64,000 bases of DNA from an uncultured Bacteroidales bacterium (lineage in GTDB: Bacteria; Bacteroidota; Bacteroidia; Bacteroidales; P3), in assembly GCA_944320415.1 (NCBI GenBank), contig CALUHJ010000002.1, positions 62,001 to 126,000 of the forward strand, in the 5' to 3' direction. The notes under the pieces are model-generated. The model saw only the letters and a program-made list of their open reading frames with translations, was not told the DNA's origin and did no database searches. A program made the translations under genes and the position numbers. Below, piece by piece: positions 34,941 to 44,160 of this stretch; position 1 is the first letter of the stretch, and the number at the start of each line of letters is the position of its first letter.

Positions 34941-34975
34941 AAGCATAAGTTCAAATTGGACTTATGCTTTTTTTG
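34941..34975 (+). terminator. Terminator of the kor operon
   Basis: A 10-bp stem AAGCATAAGT/ACTTATGCTT (34941-34950, 34960-34969) with a 9-nt loop, then a run of Ts. Confidence 0.88.
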
Positions 34976-35048
34976 TGTCCTGCCCGGCGATGAAAAAAAG
35001 CCTGAGACAATCTCCGTAAACCGGCCGCTGAAATATCTGAAAAAGGTT

Positions 35049-35056
35049 TACCTTTG
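35049..35056 (+). promoter_or_regulatory. Probable -7 box of the helicase gene
   Basis: TACCTTTG 37 nt upstream of the helicase start; the -33 position reads GCTG. Confidence 0.4.
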
Positions 35057-35093
35057 CACTACGTTATGACAGAATTGATGTAAACGTTCCATT

Positions 35094-37415
35094 ATGAATC
35101 CTCGTCAATATATGATTGTAGACCTGGAAAGACAGGACAAAAGAAGGATGTTTGTCACCGAACAGGTCTCCTTTATCAACAAAAACACAAACGGCCTTCT
35201 GAGCGTACGCTTTTCGTCATCGCCCCGCGTGTTCAACTACAACCCGTCCCGACTGCTTTGTCTGAAAAATCCCGAGACAATTGATCTTGGGCAGAAAGGA
35301 CTGTACATTGACAACAGACGCATTCATAATGTGGCCGAACTGCTGCGGTTTACGGATGGACATTACACATTCTATCATGTCACCTATGCCGACGGGCAAC
35401 ATGAGAATCTTGAGGGAAAAAATGTCTACATCACCCGCACACCGATTGACATAAACGGCGGCTCTACATGGGAATATCTCTGCAAGCTGGCTGCCGAAAC
35501 GGGACTGCTGAGCGAGCAGGACGAGAACATCCTGTCCAAACAGTATGAAATGGTGGATTTGAAGCGTGACAATGTTCCCCTGGCCCAATATCTGGGTGAG
35601 AAGACGAAGCTCGCCACTTGTCTTATGCCACGCCAAGTGTATTATCCTTTCGGATGCAATTCGAGTCAGAAAACGGCCGTTGAAGCCGCCCTGACTCATC
35701 AAGTAAGTATTATTCAGGGGCCTCCCGGAACCGGCAAAACGCAGACGATTCTGAACATCGTCGCCAATCTGCTCATGAATGGCAAAACAGTACTGGTGGT
35801 ATCAAACAACAATTCTGCCGTGGACAATGTGGCAGAGAAACTTTCAGGCGAAGGACTTGATTTCATTGTTGCCAAGTTGGGCAGTGTGGAGAATAAGAAA
35901 GCGTTCATTGACAGTCAGAAGGAATGTCCCGAGATGTCCGCTTGGGTTCTCGAGCATGAGTCCTGCGTGAGAAAGCTGGCAAAAGATGCACTTCAATGCG
36001 TCTCTAAGGGATTTGATGTGCAGTTGCGGCAGGCCCGACTGAAAGCCGAACTTGATGCGCTATTGATTGAATCTAAATATAACCAGTTTCTGGAATCCAG
36101 ACATAGGGAAGACAAACGTTTGAAGGGTAAACCGTCTGCCAGGCTCATGAAATTACTGTACGCCTACAAGATTATGTCAGAGAACGGACATAAGCCGGGC
36201 TTACTCTTCAGATTGAGATGGGCTTTTGCGTTAGGCATAAAGATGCTGAGCTTTTTGAGCAAGGAGACCTCTAATGTCATATCCGAATTGGAATACGCTT
36301 ATTACTGCTCCAAGAAGGATGAAATGGAAAAGGAACTGAAAGCGATAGAATCGGAATTGCAAGAAGCAGATATATCCAAAAGCGTTGAAACTCTGCGTTC
36401 CTCTTCATTGATGATATTGAAGAACCATATGGCCCGGCGATATGGCAAAGGTACGAGAAAGAAGTTTGATATCTATGATATAAAGTACCGGACGCAAGCC
36501 TTCCTGAAGGAATATCCGCTTGTGCTCAGCACTACCTACTGCGCTAAAAGCTGTATCAGCGAGGATATGGTGTTTGACTATGCCATCATGGACGAGGCTT
36601 CACAGGTGGACATAAAAACAGGCGCCCTGGCTCTTTCCTGCGCGATGAATGCGGTAATTGTCGGCGACGACAAACAGTTGGCTAATGTGATAAGCCGTGA
36701 AGAGGCTCTTGCACTGAATGCAATACGAACAAGCTGTCAGGTGGATGAGCGATATGATGCCGCAAGTCACAGTTTCCTGCAATCGTGTTTGGAAGTCTTC
36801 AGGGATGCACCGGTGACATTGCTTCGGGAGCATTACCGTTGCCATCCCAAAATCATCGAATTCTGCAACCGACGTTTCTACAACGGCGAACTTATTGCCA
36901 TGACCAAAGACAAACACGAAGATAAGGTATTGCAGCTTATTCAGACGATGCCCGGCAATCACGCACGAGAACATTTCAACCAGAGGGAAATAGATGTAAT
37001 AGTCCGGGAGGTACTTCCGCAATGCTCCGAAACGGAAACTATAGGCATTATCACGCCATACCGTTTGCAGGCAGAGGCCATCAACCGGACTTTAGGCAAA
37101 AACATGGCCAGCACGGTGCATAAGTATCAGGGGCGTGAGTGCGATACTATCATTATGAGCATGGTAGATAACAGTCTCACAGAATTTTCGGATGATGCCA
37201 ATCTGCTCAATGTAGCCATTTCCCGTGCCAAGAAACATCTTTATGTGGTTGCAAACGGGAATGAAATGCCGGAGGATTCCAACCTCAGTCAGCTAATAAA
37301 TTATATACGGTTTAACAACTTCGAAGTAAAAAGAGTAAACTGCATTCGGTTTTCGATTTGTTATACAAACAATACACTGCTGAAAGACTGGCTTATCAGT
37401 CCAAACATCAGATGA
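35094..37415 (+). CDS. Superfamily 1 DNA/RNA helicase (Upf1/Dna2-like), frame-shifted near its end
   Basis: A 773-codon frame encoding an ATP-dependent helicase. An unassigned N-terminal region (about 1-190) is followed by Walker A GPPGTGKTQTILN, motif Ia VLVVSNNNSAVDNVAEKL, an insertion with helices (about 300-450), motif II DYAIMDEASQVD, motif III VGDDKQLANV, motif IV LREHYRCHPKIIEFCNRRFY, motif V VHKYQGRECDTIIM and motif VI NVAISRAKKHLYVVANG. The tail after EVKR (about residue 747) departs from the expected sequence: the natural continuation, a nuclease domain, lies in the -1 frame (37331-37807). The gene is more GC-rich than its neighbours (roughly 45-58% in lines counted), which suggests transfer. 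Such helicase-nuclease proteins are often DNA repair or defence factors; no defence partner is adjacent. Confidence 0.82.
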   Translation: MNPRQYMIVDLERQDKRRMFVTEQVSFINKNTNGLLSVRFSSSPRVFNYNPSRLLCLKNPETIDLGQKGLYIDNRRIHNVAELLRFTDGHYTFYHVTYADGQHENLEGKNVYITRTPIDINGGSTWEYLCKLAAETGLLSEQDENILSKQYEMVDLKRDNVPLAQYLGEKTKLATCLMPRQVYYPFGCNSSQKTAVEAALTHQVSIIQGPPGTGKTQTILNIVANLLMNGKTVLVVSNNNSAVDNVAEKLSGEGLDFIVAKLGSVENKKAFIDSQKECPEMSAWVLEHESCVRKLAKDALQCVSKGFDVQLRQARLKAELDALLIESKYNQFLESRHREDKRLKGKPSARLMKLLYAYKIMSENGHKPGLLFRLRWAFALGIKMLSFLSKETSNVISELEYAYYCSKKDEMEKELKAIESELQEADISKSVETLRSSSLMILKNHMARRYGKGTRKKFDIYDIKYRTQAFLKEYPLVLSTTYCAKSCISEDMVFDYAIMDEASQVDIKTGALALSCAMNAVIVGDDKQLANVISREEALALNAIRTSCQVDERYDAASHSFLQSCLEVFRDAPVTLLREHYRCHPKIIEFCNRRFYNGELIAMTKDKHEDKVLQLIQTMPGNHAREHFNQREIDVIVREVLPQCSETETIGIITPYRLQAEAINRTLGKNMASTVHKYQGRECDTIIMSMVDNSLTEFSDDANLLNVAISRAKKHLYVVANGNEMPEDSNLSQLINYIRFNNFEVKRVNCIRFSICYTNNTLLKDWLISPNIR

Positions 37416-37807
37416 TATCGGAGTACCTGTCCGAAAACCTGATTTATGATACCCTGCAAAAGGCAATCAATGATTCAGGATATACAAATACAGGCGTATT
37501 GTGTCATTATCCGCTATCACGACTTGTCGGCGACTGGACTCTGCTGGAGAACAATGAGAAATATTTTGCCAGAAGTCCTTTCTCTCATGTAGATTTTCTT
37601 ATCTATAACACTCTTACAAAACAGCCTAAATGTGCAATAGAAGTTGACGGTTGGCATTTTCACAAGGATAGCGACGCGCAGCAATCACGCGATACACTCA
37701 AGAACCGAATCCTGGAAAAATTGGGGCTTCATTTAATTCGTATTTCTACCACAGATATAGTGAATGAAGAAATGATGATGAATCAAATTTTTGACACAAA
37801 TAGCTGA
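37358..37807 (+). pseudogene. C-terminal PD-(D/E)XK-type nuclease domain of the helicase, out of frame
   Basis: A 149-codon frame starting at a TTG, with no sign of an independent start. It continues the helicase in the -1 frame: reading back to 37334 gives SKLHSVFDLLYKQYTAERLA, the usual link in this family. The domain looks like a DUF2726/DUF559-type Vsr-like nuclease: FARSPFSHVDFLIYNTLTKQ supplies the Asp, CAIEVDGWHFHKD the E-x-D and H, and NRILEKLGLHLIRISTTD the end. The break lies at the five-A run 37328-37332; one extra A, or a -1 ribosomal slip there, restores V-K-K-S-K-L. A true deletion, a homopolymer sequencing error or programmed slippage cannot be told apart here. Confidence 0.7.
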
Positions 37808-37913
37808 AAAGAAATATGATTTGATCAACAACAGACCAAACATTTGCAAGTTGAATGATTGATTAGGGAAAGAAGCATTCCCGGCAAAGTCAAGAAAACA
37901 CAATCACTGAAAT

Positions 37914-37946
37914 ATTAAAAAAGAGAGAAATCATCAGACTTCTCTC
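37914..37946 (-). terminator. Terminator of the type IX secretion operon
   Basis: Minus strand: 7-bp stem GAGAGAA/TTCTCTC (37940-37946, 37923-37929) followed by a T tract, 28 nt past the gldN stop. Confidence 0.7.
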
Positions 37947-37973
37947 CCTCTCAAAAACATGAAAACAAAATGT

Positions 37974-38843
37974 TTAATATTCCCACATATCTTCTTCCAT
38001 ATTGAACAAATAGTCCTCTATTCTTGCAGACTCTGCCAAAGCATCGGCTCCTGCTGCATATTCCTCTATTCTTCTGCCAAATACAGTCGTTTCTCTGATG
38101 ACATAACTTGAAAAGATTCTCTTTCTGAATACATCATCATAAGAAGGACGCATTCTGTCGTTTTTGAAGTTGTACACTTCACTATTTGCCAACAATTCTC
38201 TAACCTCTGGGTCATTATATCTTATCCAGCACAAAGGCATAGGCATAGGAGTAGAACCGTCACCCTTATCAAGATAATAAATCAAGGCGAATCCTATTAT
38301 TCTAACATCCTCAACCGTCCTGTTCTTGTCCAAGAACCAGTCTTCCTTTATTCTCAACTGTTTTATATCCTCGGGAGCCAAAGACAAATATATCGTGGTA
38401 TCTTTTTCCTGTTCCATACCGTCCTGATCGTAAACTATCAATGTCTCCTGTCTAGGAGGAATAAGACTTGCCTTCTGTTCCGCCCAATTTATTTCATTCT
38501 CAAACATGTCGTTGTCAAATGCTCTTATACGACCTTCCAACAATGCCTCATCCAATATCGTATAAAGATTCTTTCTGCCTTGATCCGGAGTAACAGGATA
38601 ATAAAATACCTGATTCATCTTTTCCCTGAAATCTATAACTCTCCAAACTCTGTGAGCCCAGATAACATCAGCTTCTCTTATATAAGGGTATTCAAAAGGT
38701 TTTTTACCGTTTTCATACATTTCCGATTCCTTGACATAGAAGCCGTCCAAAGAGCCTTCCTCGTCATCCTCCATAACCTGAGCATAAGACACAACGCTTA
38801 AACTCATATACAAAGCAAATGCTATAAAACCTATTTTTTTCAT
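37974..38843 (-). CDS. gldN: Type IX secretion protein PorN/GldN
   Basis: Periplasmic partner of the outer-membrane lipoprotein PorK/GldK; together they form the large ring of the type IX secretion system. A 289-residue exported protein: signal MKKIGFIAFALYMSLSVVSY then AQ, an acidic linker, and the family core with PFEYPYIREADVIWAHRVWR followed by VIDFREKMNQVFYYP, plus LRIKEDWFLDKNRTVEDVRI. Length and position (last gene after gldM) match the conserved gldKLMN order. Followed by the operon terminator. Confidence 0.95.
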   Translation of the reverse strand: MKKIGFIAFALYMSLSVVSYAQVMEDDEEGSLDGFYVKESEMYENGKKPFEYPYIREADVIWAHRVWRVIDFREKMNQVFYYPVTPDQGRKNLYTILDEALLEGRIRAFDNDMFENEINWAEQKASLIPPRQETLIVYDQDGMEQEKDTTIYLSLAPEDIKQLRIKEDWFLDKNRTVEDVRIIGFALIYYLDKGDGSTPMPMPLCWIRYNDPEVRELLANSEVYNFKNDRMRPSYDDVFRKRIFSSYVIRETTVFGRRIEEYAAGADALAESARIEDYLFNMEEDMWEY

Positions 38844-38858
38844 ATGACTTTGTTTTTT

Positions 38859-40448
38859 CTATTGTATGGTAAATATCATCTGAGAATTACTTACATTTTT
38901 CTCTCCATCAGGTCCTTTGGCTCTGATGTTTTCTATATATATCTTGTTACCTCTTCTCAACTTCTGAATCTTAGCCAACATTTCCGGAGTAAAACGGCTA
39001 CTGTTGGATTGAATAGGAGCTTCAGCATCTCCACCTGTATTGAATGACATTACAAACGATGTAACGGTGTAACGAACAGGAAAATCAAATCCCTCCATCG
39101 AAACTCTTAATCCTCCCTGAGCCAACAACGATTCCTTAGGTATTCTACCACCTTCGTAATTACCTACTTTCGCGGTAGGTTTAGGTATTGTTTTTACACG
39201 ATAATCCATAGAGCCCATATTCATCTTCTTGCCACCAACAACTGCAGCAACGCTTATAACTGATTTACCAGGTTTAGTTACGGTAGCAATGTATTCACCG
39301 TCCTTTACCTTTTTCAAGGTTCCATTAGTCATACTTGCCTCTATATCCTTGGAATTGGCACCAGGAACAGAAATAGATATAGGATTATCAACACCTATAT
39401 ACAAAACGTTCATCTGTGTTGCAGATATCGTTGCAGAAGGAGCTGCCACAAAATATTCCCCTTCAAATTCGTAAGGTACCTCACCTGATTCTTTTTTAAC
39501 AAACAATGTACCTTTGTATTTCTGAGGACCCAATGCATTAGCGCCGAACTTCAATTTCAACATGCCGGAATCTCCAACCATACTATTACCTCTAACCTCT
39601 CCTCTCAACTCACTTCTTGAGTCATAAGCAGCGACAATAACATCAGCTTCATACTGTCCACCCTGTATTATGTAATTAGATTTTGGAATAACCTTTGCGA
39701 CAACCGTATTGAATTTAAAGTCTTCGGCAGATACTGCAGAATACAAATGATTGATTATGTCTATTTCTGCATTTTGTATCTCTGACTTGAACTTGTTAAG
39801 CAATACCAAATCTGCTAATGTAATAGTCTGATAGAAATTATACATTTGCCAGTTAACTTCCTGTCCTGCCTTGTTCTTAAACGGTCCTTTCGTGTTTATC
39901 TGAATATTTTTCAACTGCTTGGACGCAGGACCTGAAACATAAGTCAACATATCTGCCTGATAAGCATCTATTTTCTTTTTCAATTCTATTGCCTTACCTG
40001 CAGAACCATCCTCTGATTGACCTATGAAAAATCGTGTTGGTGAAGAATATTCGTCTTTCTTTTGAACTGCATCAAAACCCAATGAGTCCAATAATCTTTT
40101 AGCTTCTTTGACTCCACCTGGAGTACCTTCAACTGCTACGAACAGTTCATACTTCATGTTATCTATATAGTCTACTATCTCTTTCGTCTTGATCCTAACC
40201 TCCTGTGCCTTTGCCCAATTCTCCCCAACTTTACCCGGATCCTGTTTATAAGCATTTTCAAAAACATTGTAGGTACTCTCAGCCTTACCTTTAAGCAATT
40301 TATTCGTTACCTCAATACTGTCGCCCACCGTGACAAACGCCTGCAAAATTTCCGCTGACACATTCAATGCCAACATCGCAGTGTACACCAAGTACATCAT
40401 GGAAATCATTCGTTGCCGCGGCGTTTCAGGACAATTTGTAGCACCCAT
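38859..40448 (-). CDS. gldM: Type IX secretion motor protein PorM/GldM
   Basis: Inner-membrane-anchored protein whose periplasmic part spans to the PorKN ring; with GldL it forms the proton-driven motor of type IX secretion. A 529-residue protein: cytoplasmic start GATNCPETPRQRM, one transmembrane helix MYLVYTAMLALNVSAEILQA with the conserved Glu used in proton coupling, then a long periplasmic region with helical (about 40-220) and Ig-like beta domains (AKVGNYEGGRIPKESLLAQG in the last). 42 nt after gldL and 15 nt before gldN. Confidence 0.96.
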   Translation of the reverse strand: MGATNCPETPRQRMISMMYLVYTAMLALNVSAEILQAFVTVGDSIEVTNKLLKGKAESTYNVFENAYKQDPGKVGENWAKAQEVRIKTKEIVDYIDNMKYELFVAVEGTPGGVKEAKRLLDSLGFDAVQKKDEYSSPTRFFIGQSEDGSAGKAIELKKKIDAYQADMLTYVSGPASKQLKNIQINTKGPFKNKAGQEVNWQMYNFYQTITLADLVLLNKFKSEIQNAEIDIINHLYSAVSAEDFKFNTVVAKVIPKSNYIIQGGQYEADVIVAAYDSRSELRGEVRGNSMVGDSGMLKLKFGANALGPQKYKGTLFVKKESGEVPYEFEGEYFVAAPSATISATQMNVLYIGVDNPISISVPGANSKDIEASMTNGTLKKVKDGEYIATVTKPGKSVISVAAVVGGKKMNMGSMDYRVKTIPKPTAKVGNYEGGRIPKESLLAQGGLRVSMEGFDFPVRYTVTSFVMSFNTGGDAEAPIQSNSSRFTPEMLAKIQKLRRGNKIYIENIRAKGPDGEKNVSNSQMIFTIQ

Positions 40449-40489
40449 AGTCTTTATATCTTTAAATCTTTTCCTATTTCTTTTACTTA

Positions 40490-41425
40490 TTATATTTTAG
40501 TCTGCATTGCCGTAAGCATATTGCCGTATATGTCATTCAACGCACCGACCTTCTTGGACAAAGCATTAACTTGCTCCTTATATTTCAATACATTTTCAGC
40601 TGTATCCGCAAAATTCACAACCAAAGTGTCTATTCTTTCCTGCACTGCCTTACTTGCCTCCAATTGCGAAGATGAATTTTGTATTTGCATTTCATATAAA
40701 GCATTGATTGACGAAAGGCTCGAAGCCATTTTTTTCAATTCATCCAAATACGATGCATCTCCAACTGAAAGCGTATTAGCTGTCTCCTTATAAATATTTG
40801 CTAAGGTAGAAACCGCAGAGGTAGCCTCCTGAACAGATGACAAATATTCTCCAGAAACCAATAAATCTTTATTTAGATTTGTAGCTGTTTTTTTGTAAGC
40901 AGAAGCCAATTCAACAACGGAATCAGAAGCTGTATTAATATTCTGCACAAACTTCTCTGAAGCCGCCGCTGCCCCAGCAACATTACCCAATTGAGATGTT
41001 GTATTGGACAAATTATGCAATCCTTTACCTAAACTTTCTATCAATTCAGGCCCTATTTTTGCATCTTCCAACATTTTGTCTAATGCTTGCGTAGAAGAAC
41101 TTCCTCCTACAAATATTTCCTTTACCTCTTTTCTATCTTTTTTTGATTTTTCTTTTACTTCCGAATGAGCATGTTCTCCATCCATACCAGCCAATTCCGG
41201 ATAAACCAGACTCCAATCATATGTCACATGTAATGGCTCAAAAGCGGAAACAAAAAATATCAACGCCTCTATACCCATACCAATAATAAGCATTATAGTA
41301 GCACCAGGCCAGTGATTTATCTTAAACAATGCACCAATAATAACCACAGATGCACCCAAACCATATAACTTCGCTGAAGTTTCCTTATAAGCTTTACTTC
41401 TTACTACATTATCTATAAAACCCAT
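40490..41425 (-). CDS. gldL: Type IX secretion motor protein PorL/GldL
   Basis: Cytoplasmic-membrane motor subunit that forms a pentameric channel around GldM. A 311-residue protein: two N-terminal transmembrane helices with the family motif KLYGLGASVVIIGALFKINH then WPGATIMLIIGMGIEALIFF (conserved Lys-Glu pair), FEPLHVTYDWSLVYPEL, and a long cytoplasmic tail rich in Ala, Ser and Glu predicted to be coiled-coil (about 110-311). Confidence 0.95.
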   Translation of the reverse strand: MGFIDNVVRSKAYKETSAKLYGLGASVVIIGALFKINHWPGATIMLIIGMGIEALIFFVSAFEPLHVTYDWSLVYPELAGMDGEHAHSEVKEKSKKDRKEVKEIFVGGSSSTQALDKMLEDAKIGPELIESLGKGLHNLSNTTSQLGNVAGAAAASEKFVQNINTASDSVVELASAYKKTATNLNKDLLVSGEYLSSVQEATSAVSTLANIYKETANTLSVGDASYLDELKKMASSLSSINALYEMQIQNSSSQLEASKAVQERIDTLVVNFADTAENVLKYKEQVNALSKKVGALNDIYGNMLTAMQTKI

Positions 41426-41500
41426 GACAACTCTTTTTTACTGTTTATTAATTCAATTGTGTACTTAGTATTTTCTTTTCGTTCATGTAATAAATTTTCA

Positions 41501-42877
41501 CTACTCTCTGTAAACATTAGATGAAGTTTTAGGATTATCTCCCCTTACTCTTCCAAGATAAGACTGAACACAACGGAAGCCTATATAACTCTTACCGGAA
41601 TCCTGATATTCATATGAACGAGTAGCTGTTTGTATAAAATATCTTTGATCCTTCCATGAGCCTCCTCTTACAGTTTTTCTCTTCATAACAGGAGCATCAT
41701 CTTCTGCCGCATTATATATGTTCACCTGATTCAAATCATGCGCGTATTCATAAGCAGCTTCATTATAAGCATCCTCACACCATTCTGCAACATTACCCGC
41801 CATATCGTACAATCCAAAACCATTTGGAGCATAATGGGCTACCAATATAGGAGTAACACCACCATCATCTCCATAATTACCTCTCAATGGCTTATAATTA
41901 GCAATGAAACATCCGTTACTGTTACGCACATAAGGTCCTCCCCAAGGATAAGGTGCTCCATCTACACCTCCCCTCGCAGCATATTCCCATTCCGCTTCTG
42001 TAGGCAGGCGGAAATCTTCCATTCTCGCATATTCTTGTTTGGATAAATAATTATTCATCATCAATGTTCTCCATACAGCAAATGCCTTAGCCTGTTTGTA
42101 GGAAACTCCGACAACAGGATAATTATCATAACGAGGATGACTAAAGTAAGATCTCGTTGCCGCATCATTGTACGAATATGCATAATCATGCATCCAACAC
42201 AAAGTATCAGGATATACGTTTATAACCTCTCTTTTGTAAAATTTATTACTGTTCTTCAGGCCTTCAGGTCTAGAAGCAAAAGAAGAACCTCTATACTCCT
42301 CCGCAACAGGCGAATCCGATTCAAAATCTTTTTTACTAGCCGCTCTCAAATCAATCCAATAATACTCATAATTAAGCTTTCGAGTATCTATACTCATATT
42401 ATTATAAAACCTCTCTTCCGCAGGAACAAACAATTCAGCCAACGCTTCCCTTTCGTCTGCATTTTCCAAAGACCAATCTATCTTGGCCTTCCAGTTAATC
42501 ATATAAGTTTCCAATTCTTCTCCCCACTGATCAGTTTCTATCAAATAAGTTTCAGGAGATACCTCCCCCAAAAGTCTGTAAGCAATAGAATCCCTAACCC
42601 AATATACGAATTGACGATATTCATTATTCGTTATTTCTGTTTCATCCATCCAAAAAGATTGAACTTGAACAGTTTTTGGCTGGAATTGATACAATTTGTA
42701 AATATCCTCATCCGAAGACCCCATCACAAAACTACCCTGAGGAATATCAACCATACCATAAGGTTGCATATCCAAGAAATCCGGTCTATCTTGAACGCCT
42801 ATTAATTCTCCTTTATCAGAACTGCCACAACTTATTGCAAATATCGCAGCCGAAATCAACAAAACTACTTTTTTCAT
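41501..42877 (-). CDS. gldK: Type IX secretion lipoprotein PorK/GldK
   Basis: Outer-membrane lipoprotein forming the ring with PorN. A 458-residue protein: lipobox signal VVLLISAAIFAISC with the acylated Cys followed by GSSDKG, then a formylglycine-generating-enzyme-like (sulfatase-modifying) fold: MVDIPQGSFVMGSSDEDIYK, FWMDETEITNNEYRQFVYWV, WEYAARGGVDGAPYPWGG, MAGNVAEWCEDAYN and GGSWKDQRYFIQTATR. The sulfatase-activating cysteines are not conserved in the GldK branch, so the fold is structural. Second gene of the operon, 67 nt after porP. Confidence 0.95.
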   Translation of the reverse strand: MKKVVLLISAAIFAISCGSSDKGELIGVQDRPDFLDMQPYGMVDIPQGSFVMGSSDEDIYKLYQFQPKTVQVQSFWMDETEITNNEYRQFVYWVRDSIAYRLLGEVSPETYLIETDQWGEELETYMINWKAKIDWSLENADEREALAELFVPAEERFYNNMSIDTRKLNYEYYWIDLRAASKKDFESDSPVAEEYRGSSFASRPEGLKNSNKFYKREVINVYPDTLCWMHDYAYSYNDAATRSYFSHPRYDNYPVVGVSYKQAKAFAVWRTLMMNNYLSKQEYARMEDFRLPTEAEWEYAARGGVDGAPYPWGGPYVRNSNGCFIANYKPLRGNYGDDGGVTPILVAHYAPNGFGLYDMAGNVAEWCEDAYNEAAYEYAHDLNQVNIYNAAEDDAPVMKRKTVRGGSWKDQRYFIQTATRSYEYQDSGKSYIGFRCVQSYLGRVRGDNPKTSSNVYRE

Positions 42878-42944
42878 ACAAAAAAATATTGCACCGTTAG
42901 ACTATTGGTTTCTTACGCAAAAAATATCATAATGTTTCAACTCT

Positions 42945-43991
42945 CTACATCCTTCGTGTATTTCTATACATAGTAGGTGGCTTAGGAGGATTCTCTATTT
43001 TGAAACAAAATCTTGCAAATATCTCCAAAGAACCTGCTGATTGCGTAGATATCCTAGAAGTAGGAATATCGTAAGATACACCCAATTTAAAATCGCCAAA
43101 AGCAATACCACCCAACAAAACAACAGCATCTTGTACTCTATAAGTAACCCCTCCCCAGAACTTATGTTCCCACTCTATTAATGTCGTTGCATCCAACTGA
43201 TAGGCAGACGCAGACATAAGATCTGTCTTTAATAATGCGGAAGGCAAAATTCTCAAAGATGGATAAGACGGAACAGTCCATTCATATCCCGCCAAAATAT
43301 AATAAAACCTTCTATTGTCCCATTTCAATTTTTCGCTTTCAGTCTCCAATATCTTGGACGTAGAAATACCAACATAAAATCTACCAGGTATCTGATAATA
43401 AATTCCTGCTCCCAAATCAAAAAGAAAATCATCCTGTTTGGTAGGATCACTCAAAACAGGGTCTGATGTTGTTCCAATCTGGTCATCTTCCGTAAATTGA
43501 TCTCCACCTATCAATTTAGACATATCCAAAGTCGCATTGAACAACTGAGCCTCAATACCTATTGCCAAATTTCCTTTTGGTAACTGAAATCTAAAAGCAT
43601 AGTCTATTTTTGCATGAATATTGTTCCAAAAACCTATCTTATCGGATATTATAGTAGCACCTATACCTCCATGCAAAAATCTGACAGGCATGTCAAATGA
43701 CAAATTCATCGTTTCTCCAGAAGAAGCACCGGTACTCTGGCCAGAAACATCTGTCAAACCCATACCCATCCATTGACTTCTGAAAAACCCAGTTACACAA
43801 ATAGCACCATTACTACCGGCATAAGCAGGATTATAAGACAATCTGTTAAACATGTATTGAGAAAACTGTGGTTCTTGCTGCGCGAACAATCTGCTGTGAG
43901 AACACAACACAAATACCGCCAACAAAAAGCAAAAAATGCCAAGTCCCCTCGCTCGTTTATATACCAATTGTAAAAATATACGCATTAGCAA
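42945..43991 (-). CDS. porP: PorP/SprF-family type IX secretion outer-membrane protein
   Basis: A 348-residue outer-membrane beta-barrel-like protein of the PorP/SprF family, needed for type IX secretion and often linked to an adhesin-like partner. Signal LGIFCFLLAVFVLCSHSRLF then AQQ; the family start QEPQFSQYMFNRLSYNPAYA then GS follows directly. Further landmarks are SFDMPVRFLHGGIGATIISD, GIYYQIPGRFYVGISTSKIL and SYDIPTSRISTQSAGSLEIF. Two ATGs six bases apart (43991 and 43985) are both possible. First gene of the porP-K-L-M-N unit. Confidence 0.93.
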   Translation of the reverse strand: MLMRIFLQLVYKRARGLGIFCFLLAVFVLCSHSRLFAQQEPQFSQYMFNRLSYNPAYAGSNGAICVTGFFRSQWMGMGLTDVSGQSTGASSGETMNLSFDMPVRFLHGGIGATIISDKIGFWNNIHAKIDYAFRFQLPKGNLAIGIEAQLFNATLDMSKLIGGDQFTEDDQIGTTSDPVLSDPTKQDDFLFDLGAGIYYQIPGRFYVGISTSKILETESEKLKWDNRRFYYILAGYEWTVPSYPSLRILPSALLKTDLMSASAYQLDATTLIEWEHKFWGGVTYRVQDAVVLLGGIAFGDFKLGVSYDIPTSRISTQSAGSLEIFARFCFKIENPPKPPTMYRNTRRM

Positions 43992-44048
43992 CCATATTTA
44001 ACCACAACGCTCCTGAAACAAATATAAATCTGATTCAAAATCCATACT

Positions 44049-44056
44049 GCAAAGGT
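44049..44056 (-). promoter_or_regulatory. Probable -7 box of the type IX secretion operon
   Basis: Minus-strand TACCTTTG, 58 nt upstream of porP; the -33 region is only T-rich. Confidence 0.45.
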
Positions 44057-44160
44057 ATGTAAATTCTTTCTAAAAAAAGAAACCCGAACTACATTTATCT
44101 ATAAAAAAAATAAACCGTTATATCCTTTATCATTGATTTTCAACTATTTATCTCATATCT

